Assembly: GCA_028291985.1 (NCBI GenBank)
Contig: JAQGNE010000054.1
Location: 1 to 64,000, forward strand
DNA: 64,000 nt
Direction of reading: 5' to 3'
Origin: Polaromonas sp.
GTDB taxonomy: Bacteria > Pseudomonadota > Gammaproteobacteria > Burkholderiales > Burkholderiaceae_C
In this document: piece by piece, positions 1-9,358 of the stretch
How positions within the stretch are numbered: the stretch's first letter is position 1
Layout of the letters: every line of letters begins with the position of its first letter
Notes under the pieces: generated by a model
Seen by the model: the letters and a program-made list of their open reading frames with translations, nothing else
What the model was told of the DNA's origin: nothing
Database searches by the model: none
Translations under genes and position numbers: made by a program

Positions 1-1143
1 GTGGGCACGGCCAGCGCCGACCTGATCATTGGCTGCGACCCGATCGTTACCGCCAACAAGGAGACCATGCTGCGGATGCGACATGGCAAGACCCACGTGG
101 CGCTCAATGCCCACAGCGCGCCAACAGCCTCCTTTGTGCAAAACGGCGCCTGGCAAAACCCTGGCAGTGCCTGCCAGGCCGAGATTGCCAAGGCCGTTGG
201 CCCGGGTGGCGTGGGTGCCTTCAATGCCGATGCGGCCGCAACCAAACTGATGGGCGACAGCATTTATGCCAACCCCATGCTGTTGGGCTACGCGTGGCAA
301 AAGGGCTGGGTGCCGCTTGGGCTTGAATCGTTGCTGCGCGCTATCGAACTGAATGCGGTGGCGGTTGAAAACAACAAGACGGCTTTCGCCTGGGGCCGCC
401 GCGCTGCGCATGATCTGCCTTCGGTGGAGCGACTGTATGCGTCAGCCCAGATCATTGCCATGCCGGCGGCGCGTGAAAGCGTCAATGTGCTGGTTGCGAG
501 GCGGGTGGAATTTTTGACGGCTTACCAAAACGCCGCGTATGCACGGGAATATGAATCCTTCGTTCGCAAGGTGGAGCAGGCAGAAGCGCCGCTCGGCACG
601 ACTACGCTGACGCAAAACGTGGCGCGCTACCTTTTCAAACTGATGTCGTACAAGGACGAGTACGAGGTGGCCCGACTGCATGCTGACACGGGCTTTGCAG
701 ACAAGGTCAATGCGATGTTTGAGGGCGACTTCAAGATCAACTACCACCTGGCCCCGCCGATGTTGTCGAAAACCAACGACAAGGGCGAGTTGCAGAAGCA
801 GAAATTTGGCCCGTGGATGCTGACCGGTTTCAAGATGCTGGCACGCATGAAGGGCTTGCGGGGAACCGGTCTGGATATCTTTGGCCGCACCGAAGAGCGC
901 AAAACCGAAAGGGCGTTGATTCAGGAGTACCGGGCTGATTTGGAAGACGTCATCCGCACGCTGAGTTCTCGAAACCATGCGGCTGCTGTCGAACTGGCAC
1001 GGATACCGGAGCAGATCAAGGGTTACGGCCACGTCAAGGACCGGCATCTGGCCAAGGCAAGGCCGCAATGGGCCGCCTTGCGCCACGCGTACCGTGAAGC
1101 GGAAGATTCGCCGATGGTGTCAAAGGCTCAGGCCATTGCGTGA
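1..1143 (+). CDS. Indolepyruvate ferredoxin oxidoreductase, C-terminal part (cut by window edge)
   Basis: The reading frame is open from the first base, so the 380 residues seen are only the end of the protein. They resemble the C-terminal third of the large fused indolepyruvate ferredoxin oxidoreductases (about 1150-1200 residues), which oxidatively decarboxylate aryl-pyruvates to aryl-acetyl-CoA. Visible features are the gamma-type segment near residues 1-150 (for example GCDPIVTANKETM and a glycine-rich VGPGGVGAFNADAAATK) and a charged helical tail. The iron-sulfur and thiamine-diphosphate regions would lie upstream, outside the window. The GTG at position 1 is probably an internal valine and not the start. 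A 255-base gap separates it from yajC. Confidence 0.85.
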   Translation: MGTASADLIIGCDPIVTANKETMLRMRHGKTHVALNAHSAPTASFVQNGAWQNPGSACQAEIAKAVGPGGVGAFNADAAATKLMGDSIYANPMLLGYAWQKGWVPLGLESLLRAIELNAVAVENNKTAFAWGRRAAHDLPSVERLYASAQIIAMPAARESVNVLVARRVEFLTAYQNAAYAREYESFVRKVEQAEAPLGTTTLTQNVARYLFKLMSYKDEYEVARLHADTGFADKVNAMFEGDFKINYHLAPPMLSKTNDKGELQKQKFGPWMLTGFKMLARMKGLRGTGLDIFGRTEERKTERALIQEYRADLEDVIRTLSSRNHAAAVELARIPEQIKGYGHVKDRHLAKARPQWAALRHAYREAEDSPMVSKAQAIA

Positions 1144-1398
1144 TCCTGCTGGTTTGCGGGCGCAGGCGTTCTGCCCCGCAACCATCCGCATGGCATTTTT
1201 GAAGTGTTACCGGCAAAAATCGCACAACTCGGCGACAACTAAACGCAAATGCCGATAACCCCCGGCTTGAAAAGGGCATAAAGCCCTGCAGTTATAGGCG
1301 TCGGGAAACCCCTCCCGCATACAATCGTCGACTCCGCGCCCAGGCCGAAACGCTTGGCGCCTGTTGCTGTGTCCTAATTTTCTAGTTGTGGAGTTGCC

Positions 1399-1743
1399 GT
1401 GTTTATTTCTTCTGCTTTTGCCCAAACCGCACCCGCCGCAGCGGCCGGTGGCAGCGACATGATGTCCTCGCTGACGGGCATGCTGCCGCTGGTGCTCATG
1501 TTTGTGGTGCTGTATTTCGTCATGATCCGGCCGCAGATGAAAAAACAGAAGGAACACCGCGCCATGATCGATGCTCTGGCAAAAGGCGACGAGGTCGCAA
1601 CCGCCGGCGGCCTGCTGGGCAAGGTTACCAAGCTGGGCGAGTCTTACCTGACGCTCGAACTCGCGCCTGGCGTTGAGGTGCAGCTGCAGCGCAGCGCCAT
1701 CGTGCAGGTGTTGCCCAAGGGCGCCATCAATACGGTCAGGTAA
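1399..1743 (+). CDS. yajC: Sec translocase accessory subunit YajC
   Basis: This 114-residue protein is the small membrane partner of SecDF in the Sec translocon. It has a short alanine-rich N-terminus, one hydrophobic segment at about residues 28-45 (LPLVLMFVVLYFVMIRPQ) and the family hallmark RPQMKKQKEH directly after it, then a cytoplasmic domain with GDEVATAGGLLGKV. The start is GTG. The gene is followed 106 bases later by secD and then secF, the standard yajC-secD-secF order. A TACAAT sequence at 1320-1325 could be a -10 element, but I see no convincing -35. Confidence 0.95.
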   Translation: MFISSAFAQTAPAAAAGGSDMMSSLTGMLPLVLMFVVLYFVMIRPQMKKQKEHRAMIDALAKGDEVATAGGLLGKVTKLGESYLTLELAPGVEVQLQRSAIVQVLPKGAINTVR

Positions 1744-1849
1744 AGCCGGCAAAACCCGGATTGGTGAGCCAGGCGCAGCCTGACCCTTCATCAGCCGGGC
1801 TACAGACCAGGCCAGCCCTGGCCCATCAGTTCACAGGAACAGTACGCTC

Positions 1850-3733
1850 ATGAATCGTTATCCGGTCTGGAAGTACGCCATCATCGTGGTGTCCTTGTTA
1901 GTGGCAGTGCTGTACACGCTGCCCAACTTTTTTGGCGAGGCACCTGCTGTACAGGTTTCCAGCGGAAAGTCCTCCGTCAAGGTTGACGCCACCACGGTGA
2001 CCCGTGTGGAGCAGGCCTTGAGCAATGCCAATATCACGGCCGAAGCGGTTGCGCTGGATGGCAACTCTGTCAAGGTTCGCTTCGACAGCACCGATGTTCA
2101 GCTCAGGGCTAAGGATGCGATCCAGAAAGCGCTGGTACCTGACGCGAATGATCCGGCTTATGTGGTCGCGCTCAATCTGCTGTCGCGATCGCCTGCCTGG
2201 TTGACCGCACTGCATGCTGGCCCGATGTACCTGGGCCTTGACCTGCGTGGCGGCGTGCATTTCATGCTGCAGGTCGACATGCAGGCGGCGCTGACCAAAA
2301 AAGCAGAATCGCTCGCTGGCGATCTGCGACTGACGCTCCGGGAAAAGAACATTCGCCATTCGGGCATCAGCCGCAACGCGCAGGCCATCGAAATCCTGTT
2401 TCGCGACAGCCAGACGCTGACGGCGGCTAAAAACGTCATCCAGGACCAGTTTCCCGATTTGCAGACGACCGAGGCGACGTCCGGCACGGATTACCGGCTG
2501 ACCGCGACCATCAAGTCTGAAGCGGCGCGCCTGATACAAGACCAGGCACTCAAGCAAAACATCGTCACCCTGAACAACCGGATCAATGAGCTGGGTGTTG
2601 CCGAGCCGGTGATTCAGCAGCAGGGTATTGACCGCATCGTGGTTCAGTTGCCGGGTGTGCAGGACACGGCGAAAGCGAAAGACATTCTGGGCCGCACCGC
2701 GACGCTGGAAATGCGCCTGGTCGATGACAGCAGCGAAGGCCGCGCCGCCGAGAACAACTCAGGGCCGGTGCCTTTTGGCTCCGAGCGCTACCTGGAGCGT
2801 GACGGCCGTCCGGTGATCGTGAAGAAGCAGGTCATCATCACCGGCGAAAGCCTGACCGACGCCCAGCCAGGATTCGACTCGCAGAGCCAGCAGCCCAAGG
2901 TTGACCTGACAGTGGACGCCAAGGGTGGCCGCATCATGCGCGACACCAGCCGCGAAAACCTGAAAAAACGCATGGCCATCCTGCTGTTTGAAAAGGGCAA
3001 GGGCGAGGTGCTGACAGCGCCGGTTATCCAGGGTGAACTCGGCAATCGATTCCAGATTTCGGGCTCCATGACCGTTACCGAAGCCAATGACCTGGCACTG
3101 CTGCTGCGCGCCGGCTCCCTGGCCGCGCCGATGGAAATCATTGAAGAGCGGACGATCGGCCCCACGCTGGGTGCTGAAAACATCGCCAAGGGCTTTCACA
3201 GCGTGGCCTGGGGGTTTGCGGTGATTGTGGCGTTCATGGCGGTGTACTACATGCTGTTTGGCCTCTTTTCGGGGCTTGCTCTGGCGGTCAACCTGCTGCT
3301 GTTGGTAGCCATCTTGTCGATGCTGCAGGCAACGCTGACGCTGCCTGGCATGGCGGCCATGGCCCTCGCGCTGGGCATGGCGATCGATTCGAACGTGCTG
3401 ATCAACGAGCGCGTGCGGGAAGAACTCAGAAACGGTGCTTCGCCACAGGCCGCCATCAACGCTGGCTATGAGCGTGCCTGGGCGACCATTCTGGATTCAA
3501 ACATCAGTACCCTGATTGCGGGCCTGGCGCTGCTTGCCTTCGGCTCCGGTCCGGTTCGCGGATTTGCCGTGGTGCACTGCATCGGCATCCTGACCAGCAT
3601 GTTCTCAGCGGTCTTCTTTTCGCGTGGCCTGGTGAACCTGTGGTACGGGCGGCAGAAAAAACTGAAGTCGGTGTCCATCGGAACCGTCTGGCGAGCGCCA
3701 GGGCAAGCTGCTACCAGCAAGAAGCCTGCGTAG
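1850..3733 (+). CDS. secD: Protein translocase subunit SecD
   Basis: SecD is a proton-motive-force driven helper of SecYEG that pulls secreted proteins across the inner membrane. The 627-residue product has the expected plan: a first membrane helix at about 8-28, the conserved GLDLRGG motif at about 128-134, a large periplasmic P1 region, and five membrane helices from about 450 onward containing GMAIDSNVLINERVREE, the RND-type motif. Its length is normal for betaproteobacteria. It lies between yajC and secF on the same strand, with 63 bases to secF, so the three are probably one transcript. Confidence 0.97.
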   Translation: MNRYPVWKYAIIVVSLLVAVLYTLPNFFGEAPAVQVSSGKSSVKVDATTVTRVEQALSNANITAEAVALDGNSVKVRFDSTDVQLRAKDAIQKALVPDANDPAYVVALNLLSRSPAWLTALHAGPMYLGLDLRGGVHFMLQVDMQAALTKKAESLAGDLRLTLREKNIRHSGISRNAQAIEILFRDSQTLTAAKNVIQDQFPDLQTTEATSGTDYRLTATIKSEAARLIQDQALKQNIVTLNNRINELGVAEPVIQQQGIDRIVVQLPGVQDTAKAKDILGRTATLEMRLVDDSSEGRAAENNSGPVPFGSERYLERDGRPVIVKKQVIITGESLTDAQPGFDSQSQQPKVDLTVDAKGGRIMRDTSRENLKKRMAILLFEKGKGEVLTAPVIQGELGNRFQISGSMTVTEANDLALLLRAGSLAAPMEIIEERTIGPTLGAENIAKGFHSVAWGFAVIVAFMAVYYMLFGLFSGLALAVNLLLLVAILSMLQATLTLPGMAAMALALGMAIDSNVLINERVREELRNGASPQAAINAGYERAWATILDSNISTLIAGLALLAFGSGPVRGFAVVHCIGILTSMFSAVFFSRGLVNLWYGRQKKLKSVSIGTVWRAPGQAATSKKPA

Positions 3734-3796
3734 GCTTTGTTAGCGTGTTGGCGATCCAGTTGGAATTGAACCCCGGTACAGAAGCAGAAAGCTGAT

Positions 3797-4750
3797 ATGG
3801 AATTTTTCAAGATTCACAAAGACATTCCGTTCATGCGGCATGCCTTTATTTTCAACGTCATTTCATTCGTCACCTTTGCGCTGGCGGTGTTCTTCCTGTT
3901 CTCGCGCGGCCTGCACCTGTCGGTGGAATTCACCGGTGGCACCGTGATGGAGGTGAGCTATTCGCAGCCCGCCGAGGTGGAGAAGATTCGCACGACTGTC
4001 GCAGGCCTGGGATTCACCGATGTGCAAGTGCAGAACTTTGGCACGGCCCGCGATGTGATGATTCGCCTGCCAGCCCAGAAAGGCGTCAGCACAGCCCAGC
4101 AAAGCGACAAGGTGATCGGGGCTCTCAAGGCGGCTGACAGCGGCGTCACGCTGCGCCGGACTGAATTTGTCGGGCCTCAAGTGGGCGAAGAGCTCGCCCG
4201 CGACGGGCTGAAGGCGCTGGCCATGGTGGTGATTGGCATCATGGTCTACCTTGCCTTCCGCTTTGAGTGGAAATACGCGGTAGCGGCCATCATCGCCAAC
4301 TTGCATGACGTGATCATCATTCTGGGATTCTTTGCCTTTTTCCAGTGGGAGTTTTCGCTGTCGGTGCTGGCGGCCGTGCTGGCGGTTCTGGGCTACTCGG
4401 TGAATGAGTCGGTAGTTATTTTTGACCGTATCCGGGAAAATTTCCGGCGCTTTCGGAAAATGAACACCGAGCAAATTATTGACAACGCGATCACATCGAC
4501 CATCAGCCGGACCATCATTACCCATGGCTCGACGCAGATCATGGTGCTTTCCATGCTGCTTTTTGGTGGTCCTACCCTCTTTTACTTCGCACTGGCCTTG
4601 ACCATCGGCATCCTGTTCGGAATTTACTCGTCGGTTTTTGTAGCCGCCGCCATCGCGATGTGGCTTGGCATACGGCGGGAAGACCTCGTCAAGTCCGGCC
4701 CCAAGAAGGAAGAAGACCCGAACGATCCGAACGCGGGCGCCACGGTGTAA
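3797..4750 (+). CDS. secF: Protein translocase subunit SecF
   Basis: SecF forms a complex with SecD in the inner membrane. The product has 317 residues: one membrane helix at about 13-35 followed by the conserved SVEFTGGT motif, a periplasmic domain, then five helices with the family signature GYSVNESVVIFDRIREN at about 199-215. A hydrophilic, lysine- and aspartate-rich tail ends the protein. It is the last gene of the yajC-secD-secF set. The next gene starts 27 bases downstream and could share the transcript. Confidence 0.97.
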   Translation: MEFFKIHKDIPFMRHAFIFNVISFVTFALAVFFLFSRGLHLSVEFTGGTVMEVSYSQPAEVEKIRTTVAGLGFTDVQVQNFGTARDVMIRLPAQKGVSTAQQSDKVIGALKAADSGVTLRRTEFVGPQVGEELARDGLKALAMVVIGIMVYLAFRFEWKYAVAAIIANLHDVIIILGFFAFFQWEFSLSVLAAVLAVLGYSVNESVVIFDRIRENFRRFRKMNTEQIIDNAITSTISRTIITHGSTQIMVLSMLLFGGPTLFYFALALTIGILFGIYSSVFVAAAIAMWLGIRREDLVKSGPKKEEDPNDPNAGATV

Positions 4751-4777
4751 GCTGCGAAATCATGACCGGACCGGGCT

Positions 4778-7261
4778 TTGGCAGCTAGCAATCACAAGAA
4801 CAGTCTTCTTGCAACGCGAGCACGTGAGCTGTTTGCGGAGCAGGTTGGCCGTGCCTTGCCCGACATTGCCAAGCTTTTGAACGAAGAGCTCCTGATACTG
4901 GTCGACCAACCCGGTAGCGCGCGCGAAATGCAGGAGAGGCGTGACGCCTGGATGACTTTTCGCCCCAGTTGCGCGGCCTGGGTCCAGGGTACCTTCGAGG
5001 CCTGGAGAAAGGCGCAACGCCAGTCTGGCGTCACCGCGTCCACGCGGGTGCAGATGGACGGCACCAAGTTTCAGTTGGTCGACAACGATGTCATGGAAGA
5101 CAAGATACTGGGTTCGCGCCTGGCCTTGCGACTGCTTGACCTGGCCAGCTGGGAGCTTAATGACTTGCGCCTCAGAATCCAGAATCTGGAAGGCGTGCCC
5201 GAGCTGCACAAGGACGATATCTTTCGCCCTGAAGTGCTCGCCAGGCATCTCATCGAGCAGTGGACAGCAGCCAAGCTGACGCGTGAGCTCTGGATGATGT
5301 TGCAAAACACCATCCAGGGTCGAATGGGCCATCACCTGATGGAGGCCTATCACGCTGCCAACGAGTTTCTGATGCAGAACGGCGTGATGGTGGAGATCGA
5401 TCTTCGGTCTCTGGTCAAGCGCACGCCATCGGCAGTTTCGGAGCGTCACGCATCATCGGGCACGGGCTCTGCCTCGCAGGCTACGCCCAGCCAAAGCGCA
5501 AGCCCGTTAGCCGCAGGCGGCCAGCTTGGCAATACGGTGCAGGCAAGCCTTGACCATCCCCATCCGCAGGGCAGTGGGCGATTCCAGCCCGGCAAACCGC
5601 CTTCGGGCGCTGATGATCATCAGGGGTTTTCGGCGGGCGCGATGGAGCGGTCAGGCAGCAGCCGAAGCAAACGCCAACCCGACACGCGCCCGGCGTCGCC
5701 GGCGCATCAGGGTGTTCAGGATGAAACCCGGATGCAGACTGCCACCACGCCGCTCGCCCGGGCACGGATGCGGGCGCAAGGCGTCATGGGCCACCTGAAG
5801 CGGCTGCTGGCCCACCAGGTGAGCGGTTTTGACGACACCCGCTCGAACCAGGCATCCCCGCCGCTTGCACAAGCCATTGCGGGCATCATGGCGGCCGAGA
5901 GCCCCACCGACCGTACACAGCTGATCGATGAGTTGCCCGACAACCAGGTGTACGGTGCGGCCCATGTCGCGCAGGCAGCTGGTGTGCTGCGCCAGCGCAG
6001 CAGCGTCCTCAAGAAGGCTACAAGCAATTCAGCTGAAAAAGCCACGATCGAAATCGTGGCTCTGATGTTCCAGAGCATTCTGGCCGAAGACCGTATTCCG
6101 GCTGCTGTGCGCGTGTGGTTTGCGCGGCTGCAGATGCCGGTGTTGCGGGTTGCTATTTCCGAGCCGGAATTTTTCGGTTCGCTTCAGCACCCGGCGCGCC
6201 GACTGATCGACCGTATGGGGTCCTGCGTGCTGGGTTTCGAGGTCGATGTGTCTGGCAGTGCCATGGAAGTCGAGATCAAGCGCGTCGTACAGGTGATCGA
6301 GCAGTATCCTGAAACAGGCCGCCGTGTGTTTCAGCTGGTGTACGACGAGTTCGAAAAATTTCTGTCCCGTTTCTTGTCAGAGCAGGGCAGTGCCGCACGC
6401 GTAGTAAGTGTTGCCCAGCAGGTCGAACTCAAGGAAACCATGGCGATCCAGTACACGATCGAAATGCGGCGCCTGCTCAACGACATGCCGGTGCGGGAAG
6501 AGGTGCGTGAGTTTCTGTTCAAGATATGGGCCGAAGTGCTGGCGATTGCCGCTGTTAAAAATGGGCCGCAGCATGCCGAAACCATCAACCTGAAGCGCGC
6601 AGCGGCCGACCTGGTGTGGGCGGCCAGCGCCAAGCCCAACCGTAATGACCGTGCCAAGGTCATTGCCGATCTTCCGAAGCTGTTGCAGCTGCTGCGGATG
6701 GGCATGACGATGTTGAGCATCAGCGTCAAGAATCAGGACGCCCATATCAAGACCATCAGCGACACACTGGCGGACGCCTTTATGTCCAAGACAGATGCGA
6801 TTTCGATCGAGCGCATCGACATCATGGCAAAACGCCTCGCCAATCTGGAGGACTACCTGTCCGATGATGATGTGGGCGACCTTCCGCTGGATGCCGAAAA
6901 CCTGGTCATGATGATCGGCATCGACGCCACGGCTGCTGACCTGGAAGTCATCACCGATGGCGGCAGCCAGCCGACCGAGGCCATGCGCGCCTGGGCGCAT
7001 GAGTTGCAGGTGGGCTCATGGTTCAGCCTGGACCACAACGGGATCATCAGCCACGTCCAGTTTGCCTGGTGCAGCGACCGCAAACAACTGCATCTTTTTG
7101 CGTCGGCCGACGGGCGCAGCTTCCTGATCCAGGTGCGCCGACTGGCCGCCTATCTGCAAGCCGGGCTTTTGGTGCCCACCGAAGAAGAAGCCCTGACCGT
7201 GCGCGCCACCCGGGAGGCGCTGGCAAAGCTCGATGCCAATCCTGAACGCCTGCTGGAGTAG
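4778..7261 (+). CDS. DUF1631 family protein, function unknown
   Basis: This long protein (827 residues) matches the DUF1631 family of beta- and gammaproteobacteria, whose function is not established. It is largely helical. A low-complexity linker rich in Ser, Pro, Gly and His occupies about residues 220-320, and the C-terminal part has a beta-rich block (GSWFSLDHNGIISHVQFAWC, about 745-765) that resembles the PilZ-like end of the family. The start must be TTG at 4778, because an in-frame TGA lies at 4763-4765 and no ATG is close downstream. It has no signal peptide or membrane helix, so it is probably cytoplasmic. Confidence 0.85.
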   Translation: MAASNHKNSLLATRARELFAEQVGRALPDIAKLLNEELLILVDQPGSAREMQERRDAWMTFRPSCAAWVQGTFEAWRKAQRQSGVTASTRVQMDGTKFQLVDNDVMEDKILGSRLALRLLDLASWELNDLRLRIQNLEGVPELHKDDIFRPEVLARHLIEQWTAAKLTRELWMMLQNTIQGRMGHHLMEAYHAANEFLMQNGVMVEIDLRSLVKRTPSAVSERHASSGTGSASQATPSQSASPLAAGGQLGNTVQASLDHPHPQGSGRFQPGKPPSGADDHQGFSAGAMERSGSSRSKRQPDTRPASPAHQGVQDETRMQTATTPLARARMRAQGVMGHLKRLLAHQVSGFDDTRSNQASPPLAQAIAGIMAAESPTDRTQLIDELPDNQVYGAAHVAQAAGVLRQRSSVLKKATSNSAEKATIEIVALMFQSILAEDRIPAAVRVWFARLQMPVLRVAISEPEFFGSLQHPARRLIDRMGSCVLGFEVDVSGSAMEVEIKRVVQVIEQYPETGRRVFQLVYDEFEKFLSRFLSEQGSAARVVSVAQQVELKETMAIQYTIEMRRLLNDMPVREEVREFLFKIWAEVLAIAAVKNGPQHAETINLKRAAADLVWAASAKPNRNDRAKVIADLPKLLQLLRMGMTMLSISVKNQDAHIKTISDTLADAFMSKTDAISIERIDIMAKRLANLEDYLSDDDVGDLPLDAENLVMMIGIDATAADLEVITDGGSQPTEAMRAWAHELQVGSWFSLDHNGIISHVQFAWCSDRKQLHLFASADGRSFLIQVRRLAAYLQAGLLVPTEEEALTVRATREALAKLDANPERLLE

Positions 7262-7290
7262 GAACGTGGCCCCCACGGTCGCTTGCTTCG

Positions 7291-7390
7291 GGTAGCTCTG
7301 TGCCCCAAGGGGCATCCTTTTGTCCTGTGGTATCGAAGGATGCGCCTGCAGGCTGGCGAAGCCAGATCCGCCGCCCCTCCTTGAAGCAAA
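7291..7390. repeat. Interspersed repeat, family 2, copy A
   Basis: This intergenic element between the DUF1631 gene and smg shares its two end blocks with the element at 30729-30838. Both have GTAGCTCT, then TGCCCC and GGGGC, then TGCGCCTG, then an arm pair around GAAGCC or TAAGCC, and both end in CTTGAAG. Copy A has an extra stretch of about 25 bases in its middle. It encodes nothing that I recognise. Confidence 0.6.
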
Positions 7391-7441
7391 CGGCAGCAAA
7401 GTCGTTCGAGGCCCGCTGAGGCAAGCCACTGCGCGGCCTGC

Positions 7442-7969
7442 TCAATGCGCGATGCGGCCTTCGGTGTCGTCACACAGCTCGTCGAGCACCAGCGCATCGG
7501 GCTCTTCGCCGAAGCTCCAGTACACCATCAGCACGATGATCTTGAGGTCATCCAGCGTGACCGGATTGCCCGGCGCTGCCATGGCCCGGTCAATGACGAT
7601 TTCGCGCATGTGCGACGGCAACACGCCCGAGGTTTCCAGAAAGCTGACAAATCCCAGCGCCTCTGCGCCAAGGTGTTCCTGCTCCAGCACCGAGTACACC
7701 CGCATGCTGTCCAGAGCCTGGGTCCGCATGCATTTTTCCGGCTTACTGTGGTCCTGACGCTCGTCAACGCTGGTGGGAACAGGGGATTCACTAAGGCATA
7801 TCTGGGTGCTTTGAGCGGCGATATTCAGGCCGTCAAGCCATACCAGTGCGTCTTCGATTTCACTGGCTTCAAAACCGGCTGCCGTCAGCTTGCGGCTCAG
7901 CTGTTCGAGCTTGGGGCAGGCCTCGCCTTCCCAGTAATTTTCGTAGACATAGACCAGCACTTCAAACAT
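7442..7969 (-). CDS. smg: Smg family protein (DUF494)
   Basis: The 175-residue product begins MFEVLVYVYENYW, the typical start of Smg/DUF494 proteins, and ends in the family's LVYWSFGEEPDALVLDEL-like region. Smg is a small acidic protein of unknown biochemical role that is conserved in proteobacteria and is usually encoded next to dprA and def/fmt, exactly as here. E. coli Smg has about 157 residues; this one carries an insertion of charged residues near 60-80. It is the last gene of the minus-strand lysM-dprA-smg set. Confidence 0.93.
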   Translation of the reverse strand: MFEVLVYVYENYWEGEACPKLEQLSRKLTAAGFEASEIEDALVWLDGLNIAAQSTQICLSESPVPTSVDERQDHSKPEKCMRTQALDSMRVYSVLEQEHLGAEALGFVSFLETSGVLPSHMREIVIDRAMAAPGNPVTLDDLKIIVLMVYWSFGEEPDALVLDELCDDTEGRIAH

Positions 7970-8067
7970 GCTTTCAATATAACCCAGGCGCCAGCGCTTG
8001 CGTCATGGTGCGGATGGCCACTTCTGATGAGCTGAATGCTTCCCCTGCAGCGTGGTCGGCGATCAGA

Positions 8068-9225
8068 TCAGGCAGAGGCCAGACGCTGGAACTTCCCGCC
8101 CGGCAGTCGACTGAGGTGCCCGTCCAGTTCCAGTTCCAGAAGCCGGGCCTGCAGCTCTGCGGTGGGCAGTCCGGTTCTGGCCTGAAGCGCATCCAGCGTG
8201 GTCACATCAAAGCCCAGTGCCACCAGCAGCGCATCAGGCTGGAGCGCCGGAGTTGTCGGGCCGGTTTGACCGCCTGGAGTTGGCGAACTGCGGTCTGGCG
8301 CGGCATTGTCATCGTGCCGCGAGGCTGGCGGCTTCATTTCGTCGAGCACATCCTCAACGGTTTCGACCAGTTTGGCACCTTGCTTGATGAGCGCATGGCA
8401 GCCGCGTGACTGGGGTGAATGGATCGAGCCCGGAATCGCAAACACATCCTTGCCTTGTTCGGCTGCCAGTCTGGCCGTGATCAGCGATCCGGATTTCAGC
8501 GCTGCTTCCACCACCAGAACGCCTTTTGACAGGCCCGAGATGATGCGGTTGCGCCTGGGGAAATTCGCCGTCAAGGGTGGCGTTCCCAACGGGAATTCGC
8601 TGACGATCAGGCCCTGCTGTGCAATGCGGTGCGCCAGGGCCAGGTTGCCCTTGGGGTAGACCCGGTCAAGGCCGGTTCCGACAACGGCAACGGTGCAGGC
8701 GCCGGCGAGCAAGGCGCCGTCATGCGCCGCTGCATCAATACCCAGCGCCAGTCCTGAAACCACGCACAGGCCCGAACCTGCCAGGGCTCTGGCGAACTCG
8801 CGGGCATTCGTTTCCCCTTGCGGCGTCGGGTTTCGGCTGCCGACCATGGCGATGCAGTGTGCTACGTTATGAATAGCGGCATATCCTGGACCTCCCTGGG
8901 ATCCCAGCATATAAAGCATCAAGGGAGGATCTTCGATGTCCAGCAGGCTGGCGGGATAATTGGGGTCGCCCAGCGTCACCACGCGCCGGTCGTCTGCCGC
9001 GCCCAGCCAGTCGTGTGTGGCCTGAACCTGCGCCCTGAGATGTGGCGGCTCATGAAGCAGCGCACTTACGAGCTTTTCGGTACCAAGCTCGCGCAGACGG
9101 GCCGGGCTCTGCTCAAAAACCGCTGGCGCCGAGCCAAACTCGGCCAGCAGCTGTCGCGCGGCATGGTTACCGATGCCAGGTGACAGCATCAGGCGCAGCC
9201 ATGCGTTGAGTTCGGTGTGGTCCAC
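8068..9225 (-). CDS. dprA: DNA processing protein DprA
   Basis: DprA binds incoming single-stranded DNA and loads RecA during natural transformation. The 385-residue protein has an N-terminal helix-hairpin-helix-like domain, then the Rossmann-like DprA/Smf fold with GSRNPTPQG, SGLALGIDAAAH and NRIISGLSKGVLVVEA, and a C-terminal winged-helix domain (about 320-385). The start is GTG at 9225. It lies between the LysM gene and smg on the minus strand, 134 bases after the LysM gene. Its presence does not prove competence, since dprA is widespread. Confidence 0.96.
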   Translation of the reverse strand: MDHTELNAWLRLMLSPGIGNHAARQLLAEFGSAPAVFEQSPARLRELGTEKLVSALLHEPPHLRAQVQATHDWLGAADDRRVVTLGDPNYPASLLDIEDPPLMLYMLGSQGGPGYAAIHNVAHCIAMVGSRNPTPQGETNAREFARALAGSGLCVVSGLALGIDAAAHDGALLAGACTVAVVGTGLDRVYPKGNLALAHRIAQQGLIVSEFPLGTPPLTANFPRRNRIISGLSKGVLVVEAALKSGSLITARLAAEQGKDVFAIPGSIHSPQSRGCHALIKQGAKLVETVEDVLDEMKPPASRHDDNAAPDRSSPTPGGQTGPTTPALQPDALLVALGFDVTTLDALQARTGLPTAELQARLLELELDGHLSRLPGGKFQRLASA

Positions 9226-9358
9226 GTCGCTGATTTGGTTAGGGCGTCAAGCGGATAGGCGTCAAGCTGGGCAAGACGCCTGGCTTTTTGCCCGCGGGCC
9301 TGAGATGGCGCGCATCGCAGCAGGCCGTGCGCTTTCCAGTACCCGCAGGGGTTGATCC

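Noticed and set aside
442..1086. Long minus-strand open frame opposite the oxidoreductase gene
   Set aside because: Its translation has no protein-like motifs and it lies fully inside a convincing gene; high GC makes such shadow frames common.
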